From assembly GCA_040393065.1 (NCBI GenBank), contig JBEBUW010000002.1, positions 1-64,000 of the forward strand: a stretch of DNA of 64,000 nucleotides, read 5' to 3'. A program made the translations under genes and the position numbers. Source of the stretch: JACCWM01 sp040393065. Lineage in GTDB: Bacteria > Myxococcota_A > Bradymonadia > Bradymonadales > Bradymonadaceae. The notes under the pieces were generated by a model. That model was not told the DNA's origin. It did no database searches and worked only from the letters and a program-made list of their open reading frames with translations. This document shows positions 43,611-52,936 of the stretch, one piece after another (the first letter of the stretch is position 1; each line of letters starts with the position of its first letter).

Positions 43611-45989
43611 TTAGTTGCGGAGCGGTTTGTTGTTCATGAGCATGTACTGCATACGCTCCTGCGATTTGGGTTCGCCGCACAGCTTCATGAAGGCTTCGCG
43701 CTCCAGCTCGAGCAGGGTTTCTTCGGTCACGAGGGAACCCGGCGAGGTCTGGCCGCCGCACAGAACGTTGGCAAGGGTTTTGCCGACCAGGCGGTCGTGC
43801 TCGGAGATCTGGCCGTTGGCGACCATGCTGTAGAGCATCATGTCGATGGTGGCGGCGCCGTCGGGACCGGGCAGACGGAATTTCGTCTTGCGCGGCGGAC
43901 GGAATGCGCTTTTCGCCAGACCGAGCGCGGTTTGCTTTGCGTCGTAGAGCAAGAAATCGCGGTTGATGGTGATGCGGTCGGTCTGCGAGAGGAAGCCCAT
44001 TTCGCGTGCTTCTTCGGCGCTTTTGGCAACGGAGCCCATGCCGATGGAGAGGAAGATTTTCTTGATGAACGGGAACGGATCGAAATCCTTGTCATCGGCG
44101 TAGGGGCCCATGACGTTGCGCATGAGCTGCAGGTTACCGCCGCCGCCGGGGATGAGACCGACGCCGACTTCGACCAGGCCCATGTAGAGTTCGCCGGCTG
44201 CCTGGACGGCATTGGCACCCAGGGTGACTTCGGCACCGCCGCCGAGCGTAAGGCCGGCCGGAGCGGATACGACCGGTTTCCAGCTGTAGCGCATGCGCTG
44301 GTTGGCTTCCTGGAAGCTCTTGACCATGCTTTCGATGGGTTCCCACTGACCGGCCTGTGCGTTCATGAGCACGAGCAGGAGGTTGGCGCCGGCCGAGAAG
44401 TTGTCGGCGTCGTTTCCGATGACCAGACCTTCCCAGTTGGCTTCCACTTCGTCGATGGATTTGTGCATCATTTCGATGAGATCCGGATCGATCGAGTTCA
44501 TCTTGGTGTGGAACTCGAGCAGTGCGATGCCGTCACCCATGTCGTGAAGCGATGCGCTGGCGTTGCCGAAGACTTTCTTGTCGGATTTTTTGAGATAATC
44601 GACGTTGACTTCGCGTTCGGTGCGCTCGATGGCTTTGTAGCCTTTGGAGGCTGCGTCGTAATAGTACTGCGTGGGGCCTTCCCATTTGTAGAAGCTTTCG
44701 ACGCCGGCTGCGATCATTTCATCGATCCATGCGGGCGTGGCGATGCCGGCTTCTTTCATGGCGTCATAGGCCCATTTTACGCCGAGAGCGTCCCAGGTCT
44801 GGAAGGGGCCGAGATCCCAGTTGAAGCCCCAGCGCAGGCCGCGGTCGATGTTGACGATATCGTCGGAGATTTCGCCCAGGCGACGTGCGGTGTACGCAAG
44901 CGAGCGCAGGGTGACTTCTTTGGCGAATGCGGCAGCCTGGTCGGTGCCTTCGACGACAACCTTGCGGATGCGGTCAGCGGGCGCGCCTTTGGCTTTGCCG
45001 ATGCTATCGAATTTGGGTTTGTTCTGTGCGCGGTATTCAAGCGTTTTCAGGTCAAGCGTCTGAATGCCTTCGCGGGTTTTCTTGTAGAAGCCCTGGCCTG
45101 CTTTCTGGCCGGTCCAGCCTTTTTCGACGAGCTGGCTCATGAAGCCCGGGACGTTGAAGATTTCGCGTTCTTCGTCTTCGGTCAGGGTGTCGTAGCAGTT
45201 TTTGGCGACGTGCACGAACGTGTCCAGACCAACGAGGTCGGCGGTGCGGAACACTGCGGAGCCCGGGCGGCCCATGGGCTTGCCGAACACGGCGTCGACG
45301 CCTTCGGGAGTCATCTCGTATTTGTCCATGGCATGCATGATGGTCATCATACCGTGGACGCCGATGCGGTTGGCGATGAAGTTCGTGGTGTCCTTACCGA
45401 AGACGATGCCTTTGCCGAGGACTTCGCTGCCGAATTTGACGACGGTTTTGGTCACTTCGGGATCGGTGTCTTTGCCTTCGACGATTTCAAGGAGCTTCAT
45501 GTAGCGCACGGGATTGAAGAAGTGCGTTACGATAAAGCGCTTGCGGAAATCGGCGCTGCGGCCTTCGAGCATGCCTTCGATCGACAGGCCGGAGGTGTTG
45601 GAGGCGATGATCGCGTTCGGGTTGGCGTGCTCTTCGACCTTGGCGAAGGTATCCTGTTTGATCTTGAGGTTTTCCGGGACAACTTCGACGATCAGGTCCA
45701 CTTCCGCAAGATAGCCCAGATGATCGGTGGTGTTACCGACGATGATCAGATCCAGATCTTTCTTCGAATAGATCGGCGAAGGATTGGCTTTTTTCAGGGC
45801 TTCTTTGTTGGCGGTCGCAATCCGGTTACGAAATGCCGGATCTTCGACGTTGTCTTTGGGACCAGGATTGAACGGAACGATGTCCAACAGATACACCGGA
45901 ATTCCGGCATTGGCTAAATGAGCAGCAATGCCGCTGCCCATGACGCCGGAGCCGATAACTGCTGCACTACGAATGCTTTTGGTGGCCAT
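43611..45989 (-). CDS. fadN: 3-hydroxyacyl-CoA dehydrogenase / enoyl-CoA hydratase (FadN type)
   Basis: A 792-residue multifunctional beta-oxidation enzyme with the dehydrogenase first, as in Bacillus FadN, rather than last as in E. coli FadB. The NAD-binding loop is GSGVMGSGIAAH (residues 13-24) and the family signature HFFNPVRYMKLLEIV lies near 165. A second, C-terminal dehydrogenase-like helical domain spans about 290-450. The hydratase/isomerase part (about 485-700) has GNDADNFSAGANLL and ALNAVQAAGEL-type segments with GLIPGGGGN. With fadA it forms a two-gene operon. I see no FadR-like operator. Confidence 0.93.
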   Translation of the reverse strand: MATKSIRSAAVIGSGVMGSGIAAHLANAGIPVYLLDIVPFNPGPKDNVEDPAFRNRIATANKEALKKANPSPIYSKKDLDLIIVGNTTDHLGYLAEVDLIVEVVPENLKIKQDTFAKVEEHANPNAIIASNTSGLSIEGMLEGRSADFRKRFIVTHFFNPVRYMKLLEIVEGKDTDPEVTKTVVKFGSEVLGKGIVFGKDTTNFIANRIGVHGMMTIMHAMDKYEMTPEGVDAVFGKPMGRPGSAVFRTADLVGLDTFVHVAKNCYDTLTEDEEREIFNVPGFMSQLVEKGWTGQKAGQGFYKKTREGIQTLDLKTLEYRAQNKPKFDSIGKAKGAPADRIRKVVVEGTDQAAAFAKEVTLRSLAYTARRLGEISDDIVNIDRGLRWGFNWDLGPFQTWDALGVKWAYDAMKEAGIATPAWIDEMIAAGVESFYKWEGPTQYYYDAASKGYKAIERTEREVNVDYLKKSDKKVFGNASASLHDMGDGIALLEFHTKMNSIDPDLIEMMHKSIDEVEANWEGLVIGNDADNFSAGANLLLVLMNAQAGQWEPIESMVKSFQEANQRMRYSWKPVVSAPAGLTLGGGAEVTLGANAVQAAGELYMGLVEVGVGLIPGGGGNLQLMRNVMGPYADDKDFDPFPFIKKIFLSIGMGSVAKSAEEAREMGFLSQTDRITINRDFLLYDAKQTALGLAKSAFRPPRKTKFRLPGPDGAATIDMMLYSMVANGQISEHDRLVGKTLANVLCGGQTSPGSLVTEETLLELEREAFMKLCGEPKSQERMQYMLMNNKPLRN

Positions 45990-46223
45990 GAAACTCCCTT
46001 ACATTGATTGAAGTTGGCTAAAAATTGAAACACGACGATCACGCGCTGCTTTATAGTGAAGTCCAACGCGAAGGGTCAAGAGTGAATGACGATTCATTTT
46101 TTCTCGACCCGTAGATGCTTTCTGGAATAACGCAATGATCAAACGGCATTGCCCAACACGAAACTCTCCGCTATGAGTCCGACTGGATGAGAGCGGTTTA
46201 TCAAGATTTTGGAGGAACAACCG

Positions 46224-46472
46224 ATGATTGAACCATCTGTACTTGCAACAAAACTGAAAGCAGCCTTCAACGACGCAATTGTCGAGGTGCGCGATCTGAC
46301 CGGGACCATGGATCATTATGAAGTCACGATCGTATCGCAGGCATTTGAAGGCTTGATGCGAATTAAGCGCCACCGGCTGGTTTATGACGTGCTCGAAGAA
46401 GAGCTCAAAGGGCCAATTCATGCGCTGACGCTGCAACTTTATACGCCAGCCCAGTGGGAGCAGGCGCAATAA
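46224..46472 (+). CDS. BolA family protein
   Basis: An 82-residue BolA/IbaG-like protein. The class motif with the VSQAFEGLMRIKRHRLVY segment (substitute for FxGxxxxxRHRxVY) is present, including the conserved RHR-like RIKRHR and the final ALTLQLYTP. GGAGG lies eight bases before the ATG at 46224. BolA proteins bind [2Fe-2S] clusters together with monothiol glutaredoxins, and such a glutaredoxin is the next gene, 122 bases downstream. This pair probably moves or senses iron-sulfur clusters in the cytoplasm. Confidence 0.9.
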   Translation: MIEPSVLATKLKAAFNDAIVEVRDLTGTMDHYEVTIVSQAFEGLMRIKRHRLVYDVLEEELKGPIHALTLQLYTPAQWEQAQ

Positions 46473-46594
46473 CTATTGTTCAGGCGCAAATAATCCGGAA
46501 TGAGACGAATTTTCGACCGGTTTTGCTTGCGTAAGATTTTTCTTCAGGTAGGAAAGCGAAACGAAGTTCACGCTTCAACGTAAGGAGTTCAAAA

Positions 46595-46993
46595 ATGAGT
46601 GACGAGAAGAAAGGATTTTCTCTGCCCCTGGCGAGTACCCCGGAAGGATCCCCGGCCCGCAGCCGTGCGGAAGGTGGGGATATTCTCAGCGAAATCGCCA
46701 AGGAAGTCAGTGAAAACGCAGTCGTTTTGTATATGAAAGGCATGCCGGATTCGCCGATGTGTGGATTTTCGGCCCGTGCCAGCGCGATTCTGCAGAGCTA
46801 TGATATTCCGTTTTATGCGGTCAATATCCTGGCGGACCAGGAAAAGCGCGAAGGTATTAAGGTGTTTTCGAAGTGGCCGACGATTCCCCAGGTTTATATC
46901 CACGGAGAATTTGTAGGCGGTTCGGATATTTTGATGGAAATGCATGAATCTGGTGAATTGGCAGATGCTCTCAAGTCTGTGATGGAGCAATGA
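46595..46993 (+). CDS. grxD: Monothiol glutaredoxin (Grx4/GrxD type)
   Basis: A 132-residue protein. The first 25 residues are a flexible leader. The glutaredoxin domain has the monothiol active site CGFS in SPMCGFSARA (about residue 58), the TIPQVYIHGEFVGGSDIL GSH-binding segment and the ELADAL end. Such proteins hold a [2Fe-2S] cluster in a dimer or with BolA. The adjacent bolA gene supports that function. A GTAAGGAG ribosome site lies just before the start. Confidence 0.94.
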   Translation: MSDEKKGFSLPLASTPEGSPARSRAEGGDILSEIAKEVSENAVVLYMKGMPDSPMCGFSARASAILQSYDIPFYAVNILADQEKREGIKVFSKWPTIPQVYIHGEFVGGSDILMEMHESGELADALKSVMEQ

Positions 46994-47002
46994 GAATCGG
47001 GC

Positions 47003-47031
47003 TTGACATGCGGGAATGTGGATCTTAGTGT
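47003..47031 (+). promoter_or_regulatory. Candidate promoter of the rpsP operon
   Basis: A perfect TTGACA -35 box at 47003-47008 is followed, after 17 bases, by TAGTGT, a weak -10 match. It lies about 90 bases before the rpsP ATG. Confidence 0.4.
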
Positions 47032-47120
47032 CCGCACCTTCGTGCCACCCCGTTTTCGTTCTCGAAGCGGGCTCACTGTATAGCGAAGCTTAAAGAGTTA
47101 AAGCGGAGAATAAGGTCAAC

Positions 47121-47591
47121 ATGAGTGTTCGATTAAGATTACAGCGCCACGGCGCAAAAAAACGCCCTTTTTATCGTCTCGTTGCTACAGACAAACGCAA
47201 CTCCCGTGACGGTCAGTATATTGAATTGCTTGGCACCTACGATCCGATGGTCGAGCCGCCTTCTGTTCGTATCAACCGCGAGCGCGTTGATTACTGGCTT
47301 AGCGTCGGTGCCCAACCCTCCGATACGGTTGGTGTATTGATCAAGAAGATCGATGCTCCGCATGTTGTCGATCTGAGCAAATCGGGTGCAGAAGAAACGG
47401 CTCGTCGTGAGAAGCGTGAGCAGAAAAAGGCTGCGATTGAAGCACGTCGCGCTGAAACCACCAAAGCAGCAACCGCTGCTGCAGAAGCTGCCGTTGAAGC
47501 TGCTGCCAGTGCAGCTGTGGCTGAAGAAGCCTCTGCAGAAGCAGAAGAAGCTGCAACCGACGCTCCGGCCGAAGGTGGCGAAGAGGCCTGA
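47121..47591 (+). CDS. rpsP: 30S ribosomal protein S16 with Ala-rich extension
   Basis: Residues 1-80 match S16: MSVRLRLQRHGAKKRPFYRL, DSRDGQYIELLGTYDP-like and VDYWLSVGAQPSDTV. The family is normally about 80-90 residues. Here a 70-residue tail follows, first charged (RREKREQKKAAIEARR) and then almost purely Ala/Glu, so it is probably an extended helix on the ribosome surface. It opens the usual rpsP-khpA-rimM-trmD cluster. Some deltaproteobacterial relatives carry similar tails. Confidence 0.97.
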   Translation: MSVRLRLQRHGAKKRPFYRLVATDKRNSRDGQYIELLGTYDPMVEPPSVRINRERVDYWLSVGAQPSDTVGVLIKKIDAPHVVDLSKSGAEETARREKREQKKAAIEARRAETTKAATAAAEAAVEAAASAAVAEEASAEAEEAATDAPAEGGEEA

Positions 47592-47661
47592 GAACCTTTT
47601 GAGATCAGGCATTTTCGTACGAATGTTCGCATAAACCCGCACCACGATCAGGAAGTATTTC

Positions 47662-47925
47662 ATGGCACTGACAGATAACGAAGCGATGGAACAACACATC
47701 GAATTGATTCGATATCTGGCCAGTTCGCTGGTCGGTGAGGATGTCGGGTTTGATGTGGCAGGCAAGCTGACGGACGATCAAATTCGGATCGAACTCCATG
47801 TTCCAGAAAGCCATCGCGGCCGAGTGATCGGTCGCGGCGGTCGCCTGGCTCGTGCCCTGCGAACAGTCTCTGCTTCCGCAGCTATCGCAACGGATAAAAC
47901 CGTTGTGCTCGACATCGTCGATTGA
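47662..47925 (+). CDS. khpA: KH-domain RNA-binding protein (KhpA/YlqC)
   Basis: An 87-residue single KH domain with the GxxG-type loop VIGRGGRLARALRT, preceded by the helix IELIRYLASSLVG. It lies between rpsP and rimM, where KhpA is commonly found. In other bacteria it binds RNA together with KhpB and affects cell division and small RNAs. It starts 70 bases after rpsP, with a CAGGAAG ribosome site. Confidence 0.92.
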   Translation: MALTDNEAMEQHIELIRYLASSLVGEDVGFDVAGKLTDDQIRIELHVPESHRGRVIGRGGRLARALRTVSASAAIATDKTVVLDIVD

Positions 47926-47961
47926 TTCTTTAGCACTTGTAAATCAATCCATACATTTACG

Positions 47962-48552
47962 ATGGAAAAATCAGCCATGACGAAGGCTCGTCTCGTTATG
48001 CTCGGAAAAATCGGCCGCCCTCACGGTGTTCATGGTGAGGTGCGGCTCTTTTTGTTCAACCCGGAATCCGAATCCCTGGCGGCCGGAAGTACGATCGTCG
48101 TTCATTTTGAGCGCGGCGATGAAAATATCGTGCTGGAAAGCGTTCGCTATGTGGACAAAGGCGTGCTGGCGCAATTTAAAAATGTGGCCGGACGTGATGC
48201 CGTGGAGCGTTATAAAAACTGCGATTTTTCGATCTCCTATGATCAATTGCCTCCGGCCGAGGAAGGCGAATTTTATCATATCGATCTGATCGGACTCGAT
48301 GTTTTGTTGAGCAACGACGAAAACGACGAACTCCAGTCTTTTGGAGTGGTGGACCGTTTTTTTGATTCGGGAACGAATGACGTCATGGTCGTGCGTCAGC
48401 TCGACGGTAAAGAACTGTTTGTACCGATGTTTGACGATACGATTGAGGACATCGATGTAGAACATGGTCGCGTGGTTCTGGCGCCGCTGGAAGGCTGGGC
48501 GCCGGTTGAATCGGACAACAAACGCGATCGCAAAAAAGGCAGTGAATCTTGA
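47962..48552 (+). CDS. rimM: 16S rRNA processing protein RimM
   Basis: It helps assemble the 30S subunit head around S19. The N-terminal barrel has LGKIGRPHGVHGEVR (about 15-29) and FNPESESL. The PRC-barrel part follows with YHIDLIGLDV and FVPMFDDTIEDIDVEHGRVVL. The ATG at 47962 is used; a second at 47977 would remove five residues. The end overlaps trmD (TTGA), so translation is coupled. Confidence 0.95.
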   Translation: MEKSAMTKARLVMLGKIGRPHGVHGEVRLFLFNPESESLAAGSTIVVHFERGDENIVLESVRYVDKGVLAQFKNVAGRDAVERYKNCDFSISYDQLPPAEEGEFYHIDLIGLDVLLSNDENDELQSFGVVDRFFDSGTNDVMVVRQLDGKELFVPMFDDTIEDIDVEHGRVVLAPLEGWAPVESDNKRDRKKGSES

Positions 48553-49253
48553 GTGCTCCCTTCACCATTCAGGTGCTCAGTCTGTTCGGCGAGTATTTTC
48601 AGAGTCCGCTTGCAACCAGTATTACGGGTAAGGGGATCGAAAAAGAATTGTTCGTGGTCGAAACCGTGGATATTCGCGCTTTTGCGACAGATAAACACAA
48701 AACCACAGACGATGTACCGTTTGGCGGCGGCGCGGGAATGGTCATGAAGCCCGAACCGCTGGTGGCAGCCCTTGAGTTTGCGCGCGAACGTCAGCCCGAA
48801 GCACTGCGGATTTTCATGTCGCCCGACGGCGAACCGTTCAGCCAGGCGATCGCGCAGGAGCTTGCAGATTCGCCGGGGCTGATTCTTGTGTGCGGTCGAT
48901 ACGAGGGCATTGATGAGCGCGTGCGTGAAGGTTGGATCGATCGAGAGATTTCTGTCGGTGATTATATCCTGACCGGTGGAGAACCGGCAGCGCTGATTGT
49001 GATCGATGCCGTCACGCGTTTGCTTCCCGGTGTGCTGGGCAATGAAACGTCGATTATTGACGAGAGTTTTTCTCGGCCGCGGCTGGAATATCCGCACTAC
49101 ACACGCCCGCGCGAATTTCGTGGCCGTTCGGTGCCGGATGTGCTGTTGAGTGGAAATCACAAGGCGATTGCCGACTGGCGCGAAGCTCAATCCGAACAGC
49201 GCACGCGCGAAAGACGGCCGGACTTGCTCGAGCGCGATAAGCCGGAGCACTGA
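48549..49253 (+). CDS. trmD: tRNA (guanine-N1)-methyltransferase
   Basis: It methylates G37 of tRNAs with S-adenosylmethionine. The SPOUT trefoil knot is evident: CGRYEGIDERV and EISVGDYILTGGEPAALIVIDA, with the N-terminal GGGAGMVMKPEP loop. The start is TTG at 48549, overlapping the rimM stop by four bases, an unusual start codon supported by coupling and by the homologous beginning FTIQVLSLFGEYF. The usual rplS gene does not follow. Confidence 0.95.
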   Translation: MSAPFTIQVLSLFGEYFQSPLATSITGKGIEKELFVVETVDIRAFATDKHKTTDDVPFGGGAGMVMKPEPLVAALEFARERQPEALRIFMSPDGEPFSQAIAQELADSPGLILVCGRYEGIDERVREGWIDREISVGDYILTGGEPAALIVIDAVTRLLPGVLGNETSIIDESFSRPRLEYPHYTRPREFRGRSVPDVLLSGNHKAIADWREAQSEQRTRERRPDLLERDKPEH

Positions 49254-49281
49254 TACGCCGCAAATCCTGATTTTTGGGGTG

Positions 49282-49322
49282 CTGAAAAGCCGTGTACTCA
49301 TTGCACGCGCGGCGTTTTTCAG
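49282..49322 (+). terminator. Probable terminator after trmD
   Basis: CTGAAAAGCCG pairs with CGGCGTTTTTCAG across an 18-base loop. The T5 run is inside the right arm, so termination strength is uncertain. Confidence 0.5.
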
Positions 49323-49370
49323 AGTATGAGATAGCGTGGCAGATTATGGTCCAATCATTCAGGATTTCGA

Positions 49371-50999
49371 ATGTTGCGTGTTCATGTTCGCGTCGTATTT
49401 CTTACTCTTTTGATCGCCAGCAGCACGGGACTGGGTGCAACTGAGATTTTTGCGCAGGAACCAGGTGCTGATGCTGAAGAATCCGCCGATGCGTTGATTC
49501 ACTTTGCAGATCCGGCACTGATTGCTCTTGAGGAATCCGAGCCCTTTGATTCAGCGCGCCCTTCCGCGCATCAAGATGCCGCATTTCAGGGTGGTCTGCA
49601 TTATCGCCTGTGGGCCGATGGCCTGATGGTTGACGACTCCTCGACGGATGCCAATAAGGAGCAGGCAATTTTTCAACGCCTGCGCGCCCATGCCAGACTC
49701 AACCTCGGTGCCTTTGAAGCTATTTTGAGCGGTGATGCACTTACCGGACGCCTGGCAGGAGATCCCTACGCGCAGGTTCCCCACGGAATCGAAACCGGCG
49801 CTGTTCCCTACTCCGGCATCGCAACGAATGGCGCCAGTATCTTTGATGCGCGCGAAATTTACGGCGGATGGCACGCACCGGTTGGTCAATTCCGACTGGG
49901 CCTGCAAACCAGCGACTGGGGTCTGGGAATTCTGGCCAACAATGGTTCGGACGACAACGAACGCATTTTCGGACAAACCTTTGGCGGCGACCGCGCCTTT
50001 CGCGCACTTTTTGCCACCGCTCCGCTGCGCGCATTTTCGGAATCCTACATCGCACAAAACACCTATCTGGCCGTAGGCGGCGATGTTGTCTACCGCGACG
50101 AAAACGCAAGCTACGACCGTGGCGACCGCGCCTACCAGGCAGTGTTATCCGTATTTTTTCAGGACGCACAAACAACGCTGGGCGGCTACATGGCCTACCG
50201 CGCTCAGACCGATGTTTCCCGGGACGAACTCGACATACTCGCCCTGGATCTGCATGCAGCCCGCATCTGGTATGCTGACGACGCACACTGGAAATTCCGC
50301 ACCGCCGCCGAAGCCGCATTTTTGACCGGCTCCACAACCCGCGCCTATGCGCCGGATGCCACGCCGATGAGCGTGCGCGGCCTGGGCGTAGCGGGCGAAC
50401 TCGAAGTCCTGCATCGCCCCACCGAACTCGGGCTGAACCTTCTTCTCGGCTATGCGTCGGGCGATGTAAATTCAAGCGACGACACGCTGTACCGCTTTCG
50501 ATTCGATCCGAATTACAAAGTCGGACTCGTGCTTTTTGATCACTATTTGCCGGCGATTTCCCGCGAAGGATTTCAGCGCGCCACCGATCCTGAAAAGAGC
50601 GGATACCCGCCGAAAGGCGTAGAGCAATTGATTGAAACCGGCGCGGTTGCCAATGCCTATTATCTCAATCCCCAACTTCAATTCGGCCAGGATATGGGCT
50701 TTCTGGCGGCCGTTGGCGCACTTTTCGCGCGCTCCGATGTTGCCATCTACGACCCGTACGAGACGCTCGTGCAAGGCGGAACGCCACGTGGCCCGAGAGG
50801 TCGCGCGCAGGCCGGCCACGATCTGGGCTGGGAACTCAATGCCGCCGCGCAATATCGCTACCGACTCGTCAGCAACCTCGTGCTTGAAGCCCGCGCAGAG
50901 TATGGAATTCTTTTCCCCGGCTCAGCTTTTGATGATGCTGCAGGGAATGCAGACGATTCCCAGAGTTTGCTGCGCGCACGCTTCGCAATCCGCTGGTAA
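49371..50999 (+). CDS. Outer-membrane beta-barrel protein, hypothetical
   Basis: A 542-residue protein with a signal peptide (RVVFLTLLIASSTGLGATEIFAQ). After an acidic stretch it shows many short strands with alternating hydrophobic and polar residues and Gly turns (VGQFRLGLQTSDWGLGIL, YLAVGGDVVYRDE, EVLHRPTELGLNLLLGYASGDV). It ends in LLRARFAIRW, a terminal aromatic as expected for barrels assembled by BAM. The pattern suggests a porin-like alginate- or phosphate-type barrel, but I see no specific family motif. It starts 118 bases after trmD behind a probable terminator. Confidence 0.7.
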   Translation: MLRVHVRVVFLTLLIASSTGLGATEIFAQEPGADAEESADALIHFADPALIALEESEPFDSARPSAHQDAAFQGGLHYRLWADGLMVDDSSTDANKEQAIFQRLRAHARLNLGAFEAILSGDALTGRLAGDPYAQVPHGIETGAVPYSGIATNGASIFDAREIYGGWHAPVGQFRLGLQTSDWGLGILANNGSDDNERIFGQTFGGDRAFRALFATAPLRAFSESYIAQNTYLAVGGDVVYRDENASYDRGDRAYQAVLSVFFQDAQTTLGGYMAYRAQTDVSRDELDILALDLHAARIWYADDAHWKFRTAAEAAFLTGSTTRAYAPDATPMSVRGLGVAGELEVLHRPTELGLNLLLGYASGDVNSSDDTLYRFRFDPNYKVGLVLFDHYLPAISREGFQRATDPEKSGYPPKGVEQLIETGAVANAYYLNPQLQFGQDMGFLAAVGALFARSDVAIYDPYETLVQGGTPRGPRGRAQAGHDLGWELNAAAQYRYRLVSNLVLEARAEYGILFPGSAFDDAAGNADDSQSLLRARFAIRW

Positions 51000-51053
51000 T
51001 TTTCCGGCCCCCCGGATACAGCGTTTCCGCTCACGGCAACCTGACAGGCAAAC

Positions 51054-52850
51054 ATGAGCAAAGCATCAAAAACCTTTCAGCCCGAACCACTTACCTGGCG
51101 CGATTGGCTGCTGGCCTTTCTTATTTTCGCAGGCACGCTTGCCCTGTTGCTTGCCACGATGCAGATGGGCTACGCACGCGACGAAGGCTTTTATTTTCAC
51201 GCCGCCTACAAATACATCGGCTGGTTTGAAGAACTCTGGAAAAACTTCCAGGACGGCAGCTTGCGGACAAGTTTTACGCAGGCCAACATCGACAAACACT
51301 GGAACTACAACCCGGAACATCCGGTTCTGGTCAAAACCGCCTTCGCCCTCAGCCACAAGCTGTTCCACGACATTCTTGGCTGGCTAAGCCCCGCCACAGC
51401 CATGCGCTTGCCCGGTGCGGCCAGCGGCGTATTCGCGGTCAGCCTGGTATTCGTGTTTGCGCGCCAAATTTTCGGGCGAATGGCCGGCGTCATCGCTGCA
51501 GGTGCACTGCTTTTTCAGCCGCATTTTTTCTTTCACAGCCACCTCACCGTTTTTGACGTTCCCATTGTCGCCCTTTCGCTGGCCGTTATTTACAGCTACT
51601 GGCGAAGCTATGACAGCAAAGGCTGGGCGGTGATGACCGGCATTTTTTGGGGTCTTGCGCTCTCCACCAAACTCAATGCGTTTTTTCTGCCAATCGTACT
51701 CGGCGCACACTGGTTCCTGGTCAACTGGAAACATTTCAGGCTGTTCCGCAACGATTCCAATCAACTCCGAGTCGCCATTCCGCCAATCCCCTGGGCACTG
51801 GTTTCGATGGCGCTGCTCGGCCCCCTGCTCTTCGTCGCGCTGTGGCCCTACCACTGGTTCGAGACCATTCCTCGCATCAAGTGGTACATGAATTTTCACC
51901 TGCAACACGAACATTATTTCGTGCAGTACCTGGGCAAAAACCTGCAGCAGCCGCCCTTCCCCATTTCGTATCCCTGGGTGATGACGCTTCTTACCGTACC
52001 GGCCACAATTTTACTGAGCGGCGCCATCGGCACCCTGTATTATTTGCGCAATAACGGAACGCTGGAGCGCCTCCAAAGCTGGACGACCGCACTGCGTGAA
52101 CGAAAGCTGTTGCGCACACCCACGTCCGATCCGCGCGGCACTGGCTTGTTGCTTGCCATCAATTTCTTGTTTCCCATCACCCTGATTTCTTTGCCCAACA
52201 CCCCGATTTTTGGCGGCACCAAACACTGGATGCCCGCCATGCCATTTCTGGCCATTCTCTGCGGTGCTGGCGCTGTTTTTGCCGCACAAGAGGCTGTAAA
52301 AGCCCTCAAGGAACGTTTTCCCCAGACCAAGCGTTTGGTACCTGCGCCGGCCTTAAGCGCTTTGCTTGGCCTGTGCGTCGTCGGCCCGGCAATCTATGCG
52401 ACCGCACACAATCATCCCTACGGAACAGCCTATTTCAATGAATTGGCCGGCTCCCATCGCGGTGCCGCAGATCTCGGCATGGCCCGTCAATTCTGGGGCC
52501 ATGTCTCGCTCCACGGCCTGCCCTATCTGAACGAAAATGCGCCCCAAAACGCACTCGTCTGGAATCATAAAGTCGTCGGGACCGCCTGGGAAATGTACAA
52601 ACGCGAAGGTTTATTGCGCAAAGATCTGAAGGCGAGCTCCATGGGACGCAGCCAGTATGCACTGCTCCATCAACAAAAAGAATTTACCCACCAGCAGATT
52701 ATGCTCTGGGAACTGTATGGAACTCTTGCTCCGGTATATACCGCTGCCATTGACGGCGTTCCTTTACTCAGCGTGTACGAAAAGAAAAGCAAATCGGATT
52801 TTAAACATCCAACATCGCCACGACGCGCAATTCGGACGCATCATTACTAG
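51054..52850 (+). CDS. PMT/ArnT-type glycosyltransferase, membrane
   Basis: A 598-residue integral membrane protein of the GT-C class. The first periplasmic loop carries the ARDEGFYFHAA motif (the Asp-Glu pair used by PMT and ArnT enzymes). About ten or more hydrophobic helices follow, for example LAFLIFAGTLALLLATM, VIAAGALLFQPHFFF and PWVMTLLTVPATILLSGAIG. A short soluble C-terminal part ends the protein. It would transfer a sugar from a polyprenyl phosphate carrier to a lipid or protein; the acceptor cannot be told. The start is 55 bases after the barrel gene. Confidence 0.85.
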   Translation: MSKASKTFQPEPLTWRDWLLAFLIFAGTLALLLATMQMGYARDEGFYFHAAYKYIGWFEELWKNFQDGSLRTSFTQANIDKHWNYNPEHPVLVKTAFALSHKLFHDILGWLSPATAMRLPGAASGVFAVSLVFVFARQIFGRMAGVIAAGALLFQPHFFFHSHLTVFDVPIVALSLAVIYSYWRSYDSKGWAVMTGIFWGLALSTKLNAFFLPIVLGAHWFLVNWKHFRLFRNDSNQLRVAIPPIPWALVSMALLGPLLFVALWPYHWFETIPRIKWYMNFHLQHEHYFVQYLGKNLQQPPFPISYPWVMTLLTVPATILLSGAIGTLYYLRNNGTLERLQSWTTALRERKLLRTPTSDPRGTGLLLAINFLFPITLISLPNTPIFGGTKHWMPAMPFLAILCGAGAVFAAQEAVKALKERFPQTKRLVPAPALSALLGLCVVGPAIYATAHNHPYGTAYFNELAGSHRGAADLGMARQFWGHVSLHGLPYLNENAPQNALVWNHKVVGTAWEMYKREGLLRKDLKASSMGRSQYALLHQQKEFTHQQIMLWELYGTLAPVYTAAIDGVPLLSVYEKKSKSDFKHPTSPRRAIRTHHY

Positions 52851-52936
52851 AATTTCAAAGCGATTTCATCCGTTTAGAGCAGTATCATGTGCCCGGCGCA
52901 CCTATTATTATTGACCTTTGAGAACAGGCTATTTCG

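Noticed and set aside
42503..45917. Long plus-strand frames opposite fadA and fadN
   Set aside because: They are shadows of the two thiolase and dehydrogenase genes, with Gly/Asp/Val-rich antisense composition.
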